64,000 nucleotides of DNA, taken from Serratia silvae (GTDB lineage Bacteria > Pseudomonadota > Gammaproteobacteria > Enterobacterales > Enterobacteriaceae). Shown here in pieces: positions 11,895-21,621 of this stretch. A program made the translations under genes and the position numbers. Position 1 is the first letter of the stretch. The number at the start of each line of letters is the position of its first letter. The notes under the pieces are model-generated. The model ran no database searches and was not told where the DNA came from. It saw only the letters and a list, made by a program, of their open reading frames with translations. The stretch spans positions 310,001-374,000 of the forward strand of contig NZ_JAGQDC010000001.1 of the NCBI RefSeq assembly GCF_023282985.1, given 5' to 3'.

Positions 11895-12779
11895 ATGATA
11901 CCCAATAAACATCAGATCGAACTTGAATTGGAGCAACGAGCCACCAAGATAAGAAGATCATCACAGTTCCATCAGGCGATTATTGAACATGGCGTAATGA
12001 TATCGGTGGTATACAAGAATCATCCTATGTTCTACAAGGTCATCTTTCGGAACAGCCGATTTATCATCTGCTCAGCTCTGTTGGCTATTTATTACACGCA
12101 AAAAGAGGCCGCATTAAAGGATGTTAAGTCCTTTTTTAAAGGCAAAAGTATCATCAGTGAGAATTCGCTGGATTCGTTTCTGTTCTTTCTGCGGGTTGGG
12201 CGATGGCTAGTGGTCAAAAAGGCCGATCAAGACCGGCGGACGTTGCTGTTTGCCCCTACCCAAAATGCCTTGAGTGAAGCCCATAATCTGGTTTCTTCGA
12301 TGGCGTTGCCTTACCAAACGCTAGCCCCCGAAATTCCGGTTGCCGACCTGCTGGATCAGAGCTGGTTTTTACCTGTGTTCTTCAAGGTTTATGGCCAACT
12401 GATGATACAGGAGATCTACCTGATCGATCTGGTGCCACAGGCCGCATTATTTATTACTAAAGATGCGGGCCATATGGTGTTGCTGATGCTATTTATGGAA
12501 AGTATCCGCCACAATTCCCACATGCTATTTTTGTCCTCGGCGGAGATCGCCAAGTTTAGCTCGGTGTCCCGTACACATATCAATCGGATCCTGCTGGCGG
12601 CGGAGAAATCAGGCTTGCTCACTACCCAAAATAACGTGCTGATTGAGTTAAATAGTTCGTTTGTTGTGATGGCAGAGCGCTACTTTAGCCTGTATATGGC
12701 GATGGTGGGTTATGGCCTGGATGGGGCATGTCAACAGCATAATATCCAGATCTGCCAAGGAAATCACGAGAGTGTATAG
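11895..12779 (+). CDS. Probable winged-helix regulator at the end of fimbrial operon 1
   Basis: A 294-residue cytosolic protein without signal peptide. I do not recognise a named family. Near residues 213-245 the segment SSAEIAKFSSVSRTHINRILLAAEKSGLL reads as a Crp/MarR-like helix-turn-helix: a helix, a turn with SVS, then the recognition-like helix THINRILLAA. The N-terminal 200 residues are mixed alpha/beta with several hydrophobic stretches and no ligand motif I can name. It is co-directional with the operon, 33 bases after chaperone 2, so it is probably a dedicated fimbrial regulator. Function is inferred only from the HTH and location. Confidence 0.6.
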   Translation: MIPNKHQIELELEQRATKIRRSSQFHQAIIEHGVMISVVYKNHPMFYKVIFRNSRFIICSALLAIYYTQKEAALKDVKSFFKGKSIISENSLDSFLFFLRVGRWLVVKKADQDRRTLLFAPTQNALSEAHNLVSSMALPYQTLAPEIPVADLLDQSWFLPVFFKVYGQLMIQEIYLIDLVPQAALFITKDAGHMVLLMLFMESIRHNSHMLFLSSAEIAKFSSVSRTHINRILLAAEKSGLLTTQNNVLIELNSSFVVMAERYFSLYMAMVGYGLDGACQQHNIQICQGNHESV

Positions 12780-12792
12780 TATTCAGCTAATT

Positions 12793-12832
12793 ATCATGGT
12801 ATTTTTTTAATTGTAATAATACCATGATTTTA
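12793..12832. terminator. Terminator after fimbrial operon 1
   Basis: ATCATGGTATT (12793-12803) pairs perfectly with AATACCATGAT (12818-12828), followed by TTTTAT. The stem is AT-rich. It lies 13 bases after the regulator stop. Confidence 0.65.
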
Positions 12833-12902
12833 TTGATGAAATAAAAATCCCATGTTTCTGTTTCTTGTTGTTCTGCCTTACAGTTGTTAGCTACTAGACT
12901 AT

Positions 12903-13154
12903 TCCCATCATGGCCTGGCGCCTTACGGCGTGAAAATCCCCCACGTTGACCTGACACGCCCAGAGCAACTGGCGAAGCCCATTGGGCTACGCACCCGGCG
13001 GGTTTATTGCGAAACGCTAGCCAACCCGAATATGCGCCTGATCGATATTGCGGCCATCGCCGAAATCACTCACAGGCAACCACGAGCGCTGTTGCTGGTG
13101 GATAACACCGACTGCACACCTTATCTGCAACAGCCGCTGGCGTGTTGCTACTAA
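12903..13154 (+). pseudogene. Relic of a PLP-dependent methionine gamma-lyase / Cys-Met metabolism enzyme
   Basis: A fragment of about 83 codons. In the frame of 12930 the translation reads HHGLAPYGVKIPHVDLT from 12906 and continues CETLANPNMRLIDIAAIAEI, then LLLVDNTDCTPYLQQPL. This is the internal region of trans-sulfuration-family lyases (ANPNM, VVDNTxCTPYLQ). Both ends are missing: a TAG stands at 12888, just upstream, and translation stops at 13152-13154 before the lysine (SATKY) motif that binds PLP. So it cannot be active. It suggests that a methionine gamma-lyase gene was once between the fimbrial operon and hut and was deleted. Confidence 0.8.
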
Positions 13155-13167
13155 AATTCGGCGCGAG

Positions 13168-13199
13168 CCAACCAGCCTCACGAAATAGAGGCTGGTTGG
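13168..13199. terminator. Hairpin downstream of the hut permease gene
   Basis: CCAACCAGCCTC (13168-13179) pairs perfectly with GAGGCTGGTTGG (13188-13199), 8-base loop, 7 bases beyond the permease stop (minus strand). There is no T run on either side; a probable transcript 3'-end structure for the hut operon. Confidence 0.6.
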
Positions 13200-13205
13200 T
13201 CAGTT

Positions 13206-14600
13206 CTACCGGCTTTCGGTTGAGACTACGGCAGGGGTTTCCCCACCTTTTTTGCGTACCCACAACGTATAAGCCAGCGTCAGGAAGGCTATCCAGACTA
13301 GCCCGACATACAGCGCGATACGGCTTTCCTCGAAGTAACCGAGCAGGCCGATGACGAACACCATAAATGCCGTAGCCAATGCAGGAGCTACTGGCCACCA
13401 AGGGACTGGGAAGCTCAGTTTGGCCACTTCATCTTTAGTGAGCGTGCGGCGCATGGCGATCTGTGACAGCAGGATCATCAGCCACACCCACACCGTGGCA
13501 AAGGTGGCGATGGAGGCAATGATGATAAAGATCTGTTTGGGGATCAGATAGTTGAGCACTACGGCCAACAGCAGGGCAATGGACATCACCAACACCGTCA
13601 TCCAAGGCACGCCGTTACCGGTCAGCTTGGTGAAGGCCTTCGGTGCTTGCCCATCTTGCGCCATGCCGTACATCATGCGGCCAGCGCCGAAGATGTCGCT
13701 GTTGATAGCGGAGATGGCGGCGGTGATCACTACTACGTTCAACACGTTAGCCGCCGAGCTGATGCCCATATGGCTGAAAATCTCGACAAACGGGCTACCG
13801 TTCTGGCCGATGCTGTTCCACGGATAGATAGACATCAATACCAGCAGGGTCAGCACGTAGAACAGCAGGATACGCACCGGCACAGCGTTGATCGCCTTGG
13901 GCAGCACCTTGGCGGGATCTTTGGCTTCGCTGGCGGTGATACCGATAATTTCAATCCCGCCAAAGGCGAACATCACTACCGCCAGGGAGGCAATGACGCC
14001 ACCGATACCGTTAGGCATAAAGCCGCCGTGTTGCCATAGATTGCTGAAACCGGTCGCTTGCTGCGTGACGCCGAAGCCGAACAGCATCACCGCGGCCCCA
14101 CCAATGATCATCGCCACGATAGCGGCAACCTTGACCAGCGACAGCCAGAACTCCATCTCGCCAAAGACTTTGACGCTGCACAGGTTAAGCGCACCGATAA
14201 ACAGAATGATGCTCAGTACCCAGACCCATTGCGCGACGTCTGGGAACCATAGCCCCATATAGATGCCGAAGGCCGTCACGTCGGCCAGGGCCACGATCAC
14301 CATTTCAAAAGTATAGGTCCAACCGGTAAGGAACCCGGCCAGTGGGCCGAGATAATGACTGGCGTAGTGGCCGAAGGAGCCGGAAACGGGCTGATGTACC
14401 GCCATCTCTCCCAAGGCACGCATCACCATAAATACCGCCGCGCCACCCACCAGGTAGGCAAGCAGTACGGCTGGGCCAGCCAGTTGAATTGCGCCAGCGG
14501 AACCATAAAACAGACCGGTACCGATGGCCGAACCCAGGGCCATAAAGCGGATATGTCGCGCGTTCAGGCCACGCCGGAGTTGGGGTTTCTCATTACGCAT
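13206..14600 (-). CDS. Amino-acid permease, ProY/HutT-like, in the hut operon
   Basis: A 464-residue inner-membrane transporter of the amino acid/polyamine/organocation superfamily. The N-terminus [24 protein letters not shown] is the AAT-family signature, followed by about 12 hydrophobic segments and the consensus [12 protein letters not shown] and [19 protein letters not shown]. By sequence it is very close to the proline-specific ProY group of enterobacteria. By position, after hutH on the same strand, it is more likely the histidine (or urocanate) uptake system often called HutT. Substrate is therefore inferred. The stop is close to a perfect hairpin that ends the operon. Confidence 0.85.
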   Translation of the reverse strand: MRNEKPQLRRGLNARHIRFMALGSAIGTGLFYGSAGAIQLAGPAVLLAYLVGGAAVFMVMRALGEMAVHQPVSGSFGHYASHYLGPLAGFLTGWTYTFEMVIVALADVTAFGIYMGLWFPDVAQWVWVLSIILFIGALNLCSVKVFGEMEFWLSLVKVAAIVAMIIGGAAVMLFGFGVTQQATGFSNLWQHGGFMPNGIGGVIASLAVVMFAFGGIEIIGITASEAKDPAKVLPKAINAVPVRILLFYVLTLLVLMSIYPWNSIGQNGSPFVEIFSHMGISSAANVLNVVVITAAISAINSDIFGAGRMMYGMAQDGQAPKAFTKLTGNGVPWMTVLVMSIALLLAVVLNYLIPKQIFIIIASIATFATVWVWLMILLSQIAMRRTLTKDEVAKLSFPVPWWPVAPALATAFMVFVIGLLGYFEESRIALYVGLVWIAFLTLAYTLWVRKKGGETPAVVSTESR

Positions 14601-14741
14601 GTTGCTTCTCCGTTGTCATCATATTGTTGTCGGACAGGCAGCGCTATCCGCACTGGGGGGAACGAACCCCGGCGGGATAGAGGACGAATTGTGCAGGGTA
14701 ATAAGCCATGCCCCAGACTGAAGGGGCACGGCCTAAAGGCG

Positions 14742-16277
14742 TTACGCCTGGCTAGGTAACAAGGTGGCAGGGATCAGCGCGGTCAGATGGCCTGCCGCCA
14801 ACAGTTGGCTGGCTGCTTCGATATCGGGGGCGAAGAACCGATCCTTATCGTAGTAGGCGACATGCTCGCGTAGCAGGTGCCGAGCCTGCTCCAGCCCTGC
14901 GGTGGTTTGCAGACCTTTACGCAGATCCAGCCCCTGGCATGCAGCTAACCATTCGACGGCCAGAATGCCGCGTACGTTATCTGCCATTTCCCACAGGCGA
15001 CGACCTGCTGCCGGTGCCATCGAGACATGGTCTTCCTGGTTGGCCGAGGTGGGGATGCTGTCAACGCTGGCCGGGTGTGCCAGTGCCTTGTTCTCGCTGG
15101 TCAGCGCGGCGGCGGTGACCTGGGCGATCATAAAGCCGGAGTTCACCCCGCCGTTATCCACCAGGAACGGCGGCAACTGCGACATGTGTTTATCCATCAT
15201 CAGTGAAATACGGCGCTCGGAGAGTGAACCGATTTCGGCGAACGCCAGCGCCAGGTTATCGGCGGCCATGGCTACCGGTTCGGCGTGGAAGTTGCCACCG
15301 GACAGCACATCGCCCTGTTCGGCAAACACCAGCGGGTTATCGGATACGGCGTTGGCCTCGATCTCCAGCACTTCTGCGGCCTGGCGGATCTGCGTCAGGC
15401 AGGCACCCATCACCTGCGGTTGGCAGCGCAGGGAGTAAGGATCCTGCACTTTTTCGCAGTTGGCGTGTGAATCCGACACGGCGCTACGTGCTCCAAGTAG
15501 ATGGCGATAAGCGGCGGCGGCGTCGATCTGCCCACGCTGGCCACGCACTTCGTGGATACGTGGATCGAACGGGCTACGAGATCCCAGTGCGGCTTCCACG
15601 GTCAGGCTGCCGGTTACGGTGGCGGCAGCAAACAGATCTTCGGCATCAAACAGGCCACGCAGCGCAAAGGCGGCGGAAACCTGGGTGCCGTTCAGCAGTG
15701 CCAGGCCCTCTTTGGCTGCCAGCGTTAACGGTTTCAGACCCGCTTTGGCCAGCGCCTCGGTGGCCGGTAGCCACTCGCCCTGATAGCGGGCTTTACCTTC
15801 GCCCAACAGCACCAGACTCATATGTGCCAGCGGAGCCAGATCGCCAGAAGCGCCAACGGAGCCTTTCAGCGGGATATGCGGATACACTTCGGCATTCACT
15901 AGTGCCATCAACGCCTGGATCACTTCCAGACGGATGCCGGAGAAACCACGCGACAGGCTGTTGATCTTCAGCACCATGATCAGGCGCACCAGACTGTCAT
16001 CGGTCGGTGCACCTACACCGGCCGCATGTGACAGCACGATGGAGCGTTGCAGGTTCTCCAAATCTTCGCGGGCAATACGGGTGGAAGCCAGCAGGCCAAA
16101 CCCGGTATTGATACCGTAAGTGGTGCGGTTCTCTTCCACAATGCGTTCCACGCAGGCTACGCTCTGCTGGATCGCGCCATAGGCGTTGTCGTCCAGCGTC
16201 AGAGTGACCGGATGCTGATAAACCTGGCGCAGTTCGGCAAGCGTCAGCTTACCTGGGCGGATAGTCAGAGCGTTCAT
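14742..16277 (-). CDS. hutH: Histidine ammonia-lyase
   Basis: HutH deaminates L-histidine to urocanate, the first step of histidine breakdown. The 511-residue protein is family length. The prosthetic group MIO forms from Ala-Ser-Gly, seen at residues 143-145 in [13 protein letters not shown]. Further family blocks are [31 protein letters not shown] and [12 protein letters not shown]. Its ATG overlaps the hutU stop by four bases (16274-16277), so the two are translationally coupled. Downstream, the permease is read from the same strand. Confidence 0.97.
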   Translation of the reverse strand: MNALTIRPGKLTLAELRQVYQHPVTLTLDDNAYGAIQQSVACVERIVEENRTTYGINTGFGLLASTRIAREDLENLQRSIVLSHAAGVGAPTDDSLVRLIMVLKINSLSRGFSGIRLEVIQALMALVNAEVYPHIPLKGSVGASGDLAPLAHMSLVLLGEGKARYQGEWLPATEALAKAGLKPLTLAAKEGLALLNGTQVSAAFALRGLFDAEDLFAAATVTGSLTVEAALGSRSPFDPRIHEVRGQRGQIDAAAAYRHLLGARSAVSDSHANCEKVQDPYSLRCQPQVMGACLTQIRQAAEVLEIEANAVSDNPLVFAEQGDVLSGGNFHAEPVAMAADNLALAFAEIGSLSERRISLMMDKHMSQLPPFLVDNGGVNSGFMIAQVTAAALTSENKALAHPASVDSIPTSANQEDHVSMAPAAGRRLWEMADNVRGILAVEWLAACQGLDLRKGLQTTAGLEQARHLLREHVAYYDKDRFFAPDIEAASQLLAAGHLTALIPATLLPSQA

Positions 16278-17965
16278 GCTTTTTCTCCCTGAGTGGCGGC
16301 AACCATTGGCAGGTTCAGGCCCTGCTCGCGAGCGCAGTCGATAGCGATATCGTAACCCGCATCAGCATGGCGCATGACGCCGGTGGCCGGGTCGTTATGC
16401 AGCACGCGGGCGATACGCTCGGCGGCTTCATCGGTGCCGTCACAGACGATTACCATGCCGGAGTGTTGGGAGAAGCCCATGCCGACGCCACCGCCGTGGT
16501 GCAGAGACACCCAGGTAGCACCGCTGGCGGTGTTGAGCAGGGCGTTGAGCAGCGGCCAGTCGGATACGGCATCAGAGCCGTCCTTCATTGATTCGGTTTC
16601 ACGGTTCGGGCTGGCGACCGAGCCGGAGTCCAGGTGGTCACGGCCAATGACGATTGGAGCAGAGAGTTCGCCGCGGCGTACCATCTCGTTAAATGCTAGG
16701 CCCAACTTGGCACGCTGGCCCAGACCGACCCAGCAGATGCGGGCTGGCAGACCCTGGAAGCTGATGCGCTCACGCGCCATATCCAACCAACGGTGCAGGT
16801 GCTCATCGTCTGGGATCAGCTCTTTGACCATTGCGTCGGTTTTGTAGATATCCTGCGGATCGCCAGACAGCGCAGCCCAACGGAACGGACCGACGCCACG
16901 GCAGAACAGCGGACGAATATAGGCAGGCACAAAGCCTGGGAAATCAAAGGCGTTCTCAACGCCCATCTCTTTGGCCATCTGGCGGATGTTGTTGCCGTAG
17001 TCGAAAGTAGGCACGCCCATTTTCTGGAACGCCAGCATGGCTTCGACGTGTTCGGCCATCGACTGCTTGGCAGCCTTCACAACTACCGCTGGTTCGGTTT
17101 GCGCACGGCGGCGATACTCTTCCCAGCTCCAGCCTTTTGGCAGGTAACCGTTGAGCGGATCGTGGGCGCTGGTCTGGTCGGTGACCATGTCCGGGCGCAC
17201 GCCACGCTTGATCAGTTCCGGCAGGATTTCTGCCGCGTTGCCACACAGGGCAATCGAGATGGCTTTACCTTCGGCGCAGTATTTTTTCAGGCGCGCCAGT
17301 GCGTCATCCAGATCGGTGGCCTGCTCATCGACATAGCGGGTTTTCAGGCGGAAATCGATGCGGCTCTGCTGGCATTCGATGTTGAGTGAGCTGGCTCCGG
17401 CCAAGGTGGCGGCCAGCGGTTGTGCGCCACCCATGCCACCCAGCCCGGCGGTCAGCACCCAGCGGCCTTTCAGGCTGCCGTCGTAATGTTGGCGGCCAGC
17501 TTCAACGAAAGTCTCGTAAGTGCCCTGCACGATGCCCTGGCTACCGATGTAGATCCAGCTGCCAGCGGTCATCTGGCCATACATCGCCAGGCCCTTGGCA
17601 TCCAGCTCGTTAAAGTGTTCCCAGGTGGCCCAGTGGGGAACCAGGTTCGAGTTGGCAATCAGCACGCGCGGGGCGTTACTGTGCGTTTTGAACACGCCGA
17701 CCGGCTTACCGGACTGCACCAGCAAGGTTTCGTCGTCTTCCAGCGTTTTGAGGGTGGCAACGATTTTATCGTAGCAGTCCCAATCACGGGCTGCGCGGCC
17801 GATACCGCCATAAACGACCAGTTCGTGTGGATTTTCAGCCACTTCAGGATCGAGGTTGTTCATCAGCATGCGCAGCGGCGCTTCGGTCAGCCAGCTTTTG
17901 GCGTTTAATTGTGTGCCGCGGGGCGCGCGAATATCAACATGGCGAACTTTGTTATTTGCAGTCAC
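16274..17965 (-). CDS. hutU: Urocanate hydratase (urocanase)
   Basis: HutU hydrates urocanate to imidazolonepropionate using tightly bound NAD+ as electrophile. I place the start at the GTG whose first base is 17965: it follows GAGGAA by 6 bases and gives 563 residues beginning [17 protein letters not shown], close to family length. A 49-residue upstream extension to 18112 has no such site and reads as non-coding. Motifs: [15 protein letters not shown] (NAD binding), the active-site cysteine region [10 protein letters not shown], and [16 protein letters not shown]. It is first in the operon, with a HutC-like operator about 90 bases upstream. Confidence 0.96.
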   Translation of the reverse strand: MTANNKVRHVDIRAPRGTQLNAKSWLTEAPLRMLMNNLDPEVAENPHELVVYGGIGRAARDWDCYDKIVATLKTLEDDETLLVQSGKPVGVFKTHSNAPRVLIANSNLVPHWATWEHFNELDAKGLAMYGQMTAGSWIYIGSQGIVQGTYETFVEAGRQHYDGSLKGRWVLTAGLGGMGGAQPLAATLAGASSLNIECQQSRIDFRLKTRYVDEQATDLDDALARLKKYCAEGKAISIALCGNAAEILPELIKRGVRPDMVTDQTSAHDPLNGYLPKGWSWEEYRRRAQTEPAVVVKAAKQSMAEHVEAMLAFQKMGVPTFDYGNNIRQMAKEMGVENAFDFPGFVPAYIRPLFCRGVGPFRWAALSGDPQDIYKTDAMVKELIPDDEHLHRWLDMARERISFQGLPARICWVGLGQRAKLGLAFNEMVRRGELSAPIVIGRDHLDSGSVASPNRETESMKDGSDAVSDWPLLNALLNTASGATWVSLHHGGGVGMGFSQHSGMVIVCDGTDEAAERIARVLHNDPATGVMRHADAGYDIAIDCAREQGLNLPMVAATQGEKA

Positions 17966-18054
17966 AGCTAGTTCCTCAAACAGTATCGGTACAAATCTCA
18001 TTACATGACGACTACACACAGGCCATAACAATGAGCGGGGTTTATTAACATATA

Positions 18055-18068
18055 CTTGTATGTACAAG
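18055..18068. promoter_or_regulatory. HutC-like operator
   Basis: CTTGTATGTACAAG is a 6-2-6 dyad. The symmetry extends outward (ATAT at 18051 and 18071) to about 24 bases. It matches the known HutC (GntR-family) recognition pattern with TTGTA/TACAA half-sites that controls hut operons in gamma-proteobacteria, where urocanate relieves repression. No hutC gene lies in the window. Confidence 0.75.
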
Positions 18069-18324
18069 CATATGCAATAGCGACGACACTTTGAGAAAAA
18101 AGGCATAAGCAAACGTTATTTTTATTTTAAATCATGATGTTAAACTTAATTTTAGGATTAAGTCTATTAACCGAACATGGCAAAACAGTGAGCTGCTCTA
18201 CAAAAATGAATTAAAATAGTGTCATTTCTGAGCGACAAATCACAATAATTTTACATATGGATTACATCTTGGCGGGGTCGATAAAAAAATCGTATTACCG
18301 GGGGTTGGGAGACAACGATACAAG

Positions 18325-18344
18325 GGGCGCTGCATGTTGCGCCC
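18325..18344 (-). terminator. Hairpin after the MFS transporter gene
   Basis: GGGCGC (18325-18330) pairs with GCGCCC (18339-18344) around 8 bases, 18 bases beyond the stop of the minus-strand MFS gene. It is followed on that strand by only a short T-containing stretch, so it is a weak terminator candidate. Confidence 0.45.
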
Positions 18345-18362
18345 GCTAATATAATCAATAGG

Positions 18363-19700
18363 TTAGATGGCCGGTTGCAATGCGCTTGAACGCGTCATCT
18401 TGAATACCGTGGCAAGGCTGGCTAGCAGCGCCGGGATCGCCAGGAACAGCAAAATACTCTGCACCTGCCACTCCATCGCCAGTAGCTGAGCGGCCATCAT
18501 GGTGCCCGCCACGCCGCCAAAGCGGCCAATGCCCTGCATCCAGGCAATACCGGTAGCGCGGCTGTGGGTTGGGTAGTAGGTGGCAGCCAGGGTTTGCAGG
18601 CCGGATTGAGCGCCGTTCATGGTGATGCCCATCAGGAAGATAAAGGCACCGAGCAGCACAATCTGGCTATCCTCGGTGGCCATCGCCACAATCAGCAGGG
18701 CGCTGATGGCAAAGCCGGTTGAAACCACCTTGTGGGCATTCCAGCGGTCCATTAACCAACCGGCCATCAAGATCCCCAACGTACCGCCGAAGGTGAACAG
18801 CGACGTCAGGATCGCCGACTGCTCAAGCTGATACCCCAGCCCTCGCATCAATAGAGGCATCCAGCTCAGCAATACGTAGTAGATCACCAACCCCATAAAG
18901 TAGGTGAGCCACAGCATCAGTGTTCCCACCAGATAGGGGCGGCTGAACAGCAGGCCGACGCTGGTTTTCGACAGGGCCAGCTTGTCTTCATACAGGTAGA
19001 AACGAGTGATGTGGCTGATGTTGTGGCTGATAAAGCGTTGGGCAATCTGTTTGATTTTCGCGGTATCTTGACCACGGTTGACCATGTATTTCACCGATTC
19101 CGGCAGCAGCAGGATTAACAACACGGTGAGTGATAGCGGCGCAATGGCTCCCAGCAGCAACACGCTGTGCCAGCCGTAAGTGGGGATCAGCCAGGAAGAG
19201 ATTGCGCCCCCGCCCGCCGCTCCTAACGGAAATCCGCAGTACATGGTGTTGATGGCCAGTGATCGGCAGCGCTGTGGGGCGTATTCGGAGATCAGTGTGA
19301 TGGCGTTTGGCATGGCGGCACCCAGCCCCAGCCCGGTGAGGAAGCGCCACAGCGTCAGGCTATTGAGTGAACCCGCGTAGGCGGTGGCCAGACTGGAAAG
19401 GCCAAAGAACAGGCAGGAGAACACCAGCACCCGTTTGCGGCCAACGCGGTCGGAAATCGGCCCGGCAACCAGTGCTCCCAACGAAAGGCCAAGCAGCGCA
19501 GCGCTTAATACCGGTCCCAGATCCTGTTTCACGATCCCCCAGTCTTTGGACACCGAAGGGGCTATATAGCCCATCGCCGCCGTATCGTAGCCGTCGATCG
19601 CCAGGATCAGGAAACCCAGGATGATCAAAGTCCAGTGAAACAGCGAAAACGTGCTGTCGTCGATAGCCTGCTGAATATTCAACTCGGTGGAATGGGCCAT
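18363..19700 (-). CDS. MFS transporter, aromatic acid:H+ symporter (AAHS)-like
   Basis: A 445-residue inner-membrane protein with about 12 hydrophobic segments and a long central cytoplasmic loop. The first loop has the major-facilitator signature GPISDRVGRKRVLVFS, and TM1 has LAIDGYDTAAMGYIAP, the DGxD pattern of the AAHS group (PcaK/BenK/MhpT). That group takes up aromatic acids such as 4-hydroxybenzoate or phenylpropionates. Substrate here is unknown; proximity to hutU is suggestive of imidazole compounds but the genes are separated by about 400 bases and a HutC site lies only near hutU. A distinct 11-base inverted repeat sits upstream. Confidence 0.85.
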   Translation of the reverse strand: MAHSTELNIQQAIDDSTFSLFHWTLIILGFLILAIDGYDTAAMGYIAPSVSKDWGIVKQDLGPVLSAALLGLSLGALVAGPISDRVGRKRVLVFSCLFFGLSSLATAYAGSLNSLTLWRFLTGLGLGAAMPNAITLISEYAPQRCRSLAINTMYCGFPLGAAGGGAISSWLIPTYGWHSVLLLGAIAPLSLTVLLILLLPESVKYMVNRGQDTAKIKQIAQRFISHNISHITRFYLYEDKLALSKTSVGLLFSRPYLVGTLMLWLTYFMGLVIYYVLLSWMPLLMRGLGYQLEQSAILTSLFTFGGTLGILMAGWLMDRWNAHKVVSTGFAISALLIVAMATEDSQIVLLGAFIFLMGITMNGAQSGLQTLAATYYPTHSRATGIAWMQGIGRFGGVAGTMMAAQLLAMEWQVQSILLFLAIPALLASLATVFKMTRSSALQPAI

Positions 19701-19711
19701 AGTCCCCTCTA

Positions 19712-19787
19712 AACGCAGATGTGTTGTTGATGGATGGATCGTCGGAACTGCGCCCGACTTGTGCCTGCCTGTCTATACATCTGCGTT
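19712..19787. promoter_or_regulatory. Inverted repeat upstream of the MFS gene; rest of the 19701-20025 spacer
   Basis: AACGCAGATGT (19712-19722) recurs as a perfect inverted copy ACATCTGCGTT (19777-19787), 54 bases apart, directly before the MFS start on the minus strand. Two operator half-sites for a looping regulator or a long stem are both possible. The remaining spacer up to queE (to 20025) shows nothing else I can support. Confidence 0.45.
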
Positions 19788-20025
19788 ACTGCCACGGTTT
19801 GTGTCAAATACTTTTATCTTATTTGTTAAATGAATGTTTATTGCGTGCGGTGGATAACATCGGCGGTTGGCGTTTGCTCCTTAATAAACGTCAGCAATGA
19901 GTGGATTACCTGGAGAAAGCTGCTGGTCACCGCCGAACGGACAAAATTTAATACACTTTTCCAGGTTTGGTCGCCCGGCAGGGATCTGCGATAATAGGCC
20001 TTTCCTTAGGCAGATTGAGAAAGCT

Positions 20026-20697
20026 ATGCAGTACCCGATTAATGAGATGTTCCAAACTTTGCAGGGCGAAGGCTATTTCACTGGCGTTCCGGCCATTTTT
20101 ATTCGCCTACAGGGTTGCCCAGTGGGATGCAGCTGGTGCGATACCAAACACACCTGGGAAAAGGACGCCGATCGGGAAGTGGATATGCAACGCATCCTGG
20201 TAAAAACTGCCGAGAGTGATGCCTGGGGGAGCGCCAGTGCAGAACAACTGCTGGAGGTGATCGAGCAACAGGGCTATACCGCACGCCATATTGTGATCAC
20301 TGGCGGTGAGCCGTGTATCTACGATCTGATCCCGCTGACCAGGCTGTTTGAGAATGCGGGCTATGGCTGCCAGATCGAAACCAGCGGCACCCATGAAATC
20401 CTTTGTTCCCCCAATACCTGGGTCACCGTTTCACCCAAAGTGAACATGCGCGGTGGTTTGAAGGTGATAGAGCAGGCGCTGATGCGGGCCGATGAGATCA
20501 AGCATCCGGTGGGGCGTGAACGTGATATTGAGGCATTGGATGAGCTGTTGGCAACGTTGCACGACGAAAAACACCGTATCATCGCTTTGCAGCCGATCAG
20601 CCAAAAAGAAGAGGCGACGCGGTTGTGTATTGAGACCTGCATTGCCCGCAACTGGCGGCTTTCAATGCAGACGCATAAGTATTTGAATATCGCTTAA
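20026..20697 (+). CDS. queE: 7-carboxy-7-deazaguanine synthase
   Basis: QueE is a radical-SAM enzyme converting CPH4 to CDG in queuosine (preQ0) biosynthesis. The ATG at 20026 gives 223 residues, the E. coli length, and the usual MQYPINEMFQTLQGEG start; a longer in-frame opening from 19897 is unlikely. The radical-SAM cysteines are C31, C35 and C38 in GCPVGCSWCDTKHTW. The SAM-binding GGEP (VITGGEPCIYD) follows near residue 90. It is convergent with queD, which acts one step earlier in the pathway, across a repeat-containing spacer. Confidence 0.96.
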   Translation: MQYPINEMFQTLQGEGYFTGVPAIFIRLQGCPVGCSWCDTKHTWEKDADREVDMQRILVKTAESDAWGSASAEQLLEVIEQQGYTARHIVITGGEPCIYDLIPLTRLFENAGYGCQIETSGTHEILCSPNTWVTVSPKVNMRGGLKVIEQALMRADEIKHPVGRERDIEALDELLATLHDEKHRIIALQPISQKEEATRLCIETCIARNWRLSMQTHKYLNIA

Positions 20698-20703
20698 GAC
20701 CGG

Positions 20704-20815
20704 CCCCTCACCCCAACCCTCTCCTTTAGTGAGTGCTGCGGTCGGGGGGCAGGTGCTAATCTGTGGCACGTTCGGTTCCCTCTCCTTGGGGAGAGAGTTA
20801 GGGTGAGGGAGATCG
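20704..20815. repeat. CCCTCACCC/GGGTGAGGG palindromic repeat between queE and queD
   Basis: Left arm CCCCTCACCCCAACCCTCTCC (from 20704) and right arm GGAGAGAGTTAGGGTGAGGG (to about 20810) form a nested inverted repeat. The stretch 20762-20811 closely matches 61498-61550 near mutS, and the core also recurs at 25193-25230. It probably folds as the shared 3' end of the convergent queE and queD transcripts. Confidence 0.75.
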
Positions 20816-20852
20816 CACCGGAGTCAATCTCCTCACTTTGAGCCTTGCTCTG

Positions 20853-21212
20853 TTAACCTTTATATACGCAGCCTGCGGTACAGGTTTCTTTGACCATCAC
20901 CGCCGACAGCTCTGGCAGCTGTGGTTTCAACTGCTGCCAGATCCAGGCGGCAAGCACTTCGCTGGTCGGGTTCTCCAAACCAGGAATGTCGTTCAGATTA
21001 TAGTGATCCAGGCGCTGCCAAATCGGCTTGAAGGCGGCCTTCAGCTCGGCAAAATCCATCACCCAACCGGTGTGGGCGTCTACTTCCCCGGTCACTTCTA
21101 TACGCACCATAAACGAATGCCCGTGCAGGCGGCCGCATTTATGGCCCTCCGGCACGTTTGGCAGATGGTGTGCAGCTTCAAACTGAAAATCTTTAAATAG
21201 CGTGGTTGCCAT
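20853..21212 (-). CDS. queD: 6-carboxy-5,6,7,8-tetrahydropterin synthase
   Basis: QueD converts dihydroneopterin triphosphate to CPH4, the QueE substrate, in queuosine synthesis. The 119-residue protein has the zinc site expected for the 6-pyruvoyl-tetrahydropterin synthase fold: AAHH (H15/H16), then Cys26 and HGH (H30, H32) in CGRLHGHSF. The C-terminal [13 protein letters not shown] carries the glutamate used for pterin binding. Length and sequence are those of the enterobacterial protein. It reads toward queE. Confidence 0.95.
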   Translation of the reverse strand: MATTLFKDFQFEAAHHLPNVPEGHKCGRLHGHSFMVRIEVTGEVDAHTGWVMDFAELKAAFKPIWQRLDHYNLNDIPGLENPTSEVLAAWIWQQLKPQLPELSAVMVKETCTAGCVYKG

Positions 21213-21621
21213 TGGTACGGCCTCATTGACTCAAAAACCGCCGAATAGTAACGGAAAGTGAGCCTGCTGACTAATCTTACTCATCTAATAGGGGGCAAGA
21301 GGGGGATCTTCACGGGGATCTGATAATAATTTTGTTCGGCCACAGAAAGGCTTATCGGACGTAACAATCAACCTTAAATGCGATTCATTCAAGTTTTTAA
21401 AAATTAAATAATTAATTATCAATAAGTTAAAAATAATAACCTAACGATTTAGCCACTATCCCTTACCAGGAAAACTGCTTAGTCGTTTTGGTTATTAATT
21501 ATTGCTATCCCTTATTTAATCGTTGCAATTACGCTCGGTAACCTTACAAACTCTCCTGGTCTTTTCAGGACATTCAATTACAGCGACTGACACTGGCTAA
21601 ACATAGGATATCCGTACCGCG
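21213..21621. other. queD-cysJ divergent control region
   Basis: 409 bases between the divergent queD and cysJ genes. The central part (about 21370-21530) is very AT-rich. By analogy with other enterobacteria the cysJIH promoter here is activated by CysB with N-acetylserine; CysB sites are too degenerate for me to mark. No small gene is evident. Confidence 0.5.

Larger units (their letters stand above)
17966..18362. other. hutU upstream region
   Basis: 397 bases between divergently placed hutU start and the 3' end of the MFS gene. It contains the HutC-like operator (18055-18068), a strongly AT-rich tract (18110-18300) with no gene, and a hairpin (18325-18344) near the MFS stop. I cannot place the hutU promoter with confidence. 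Confidence 0.5.
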
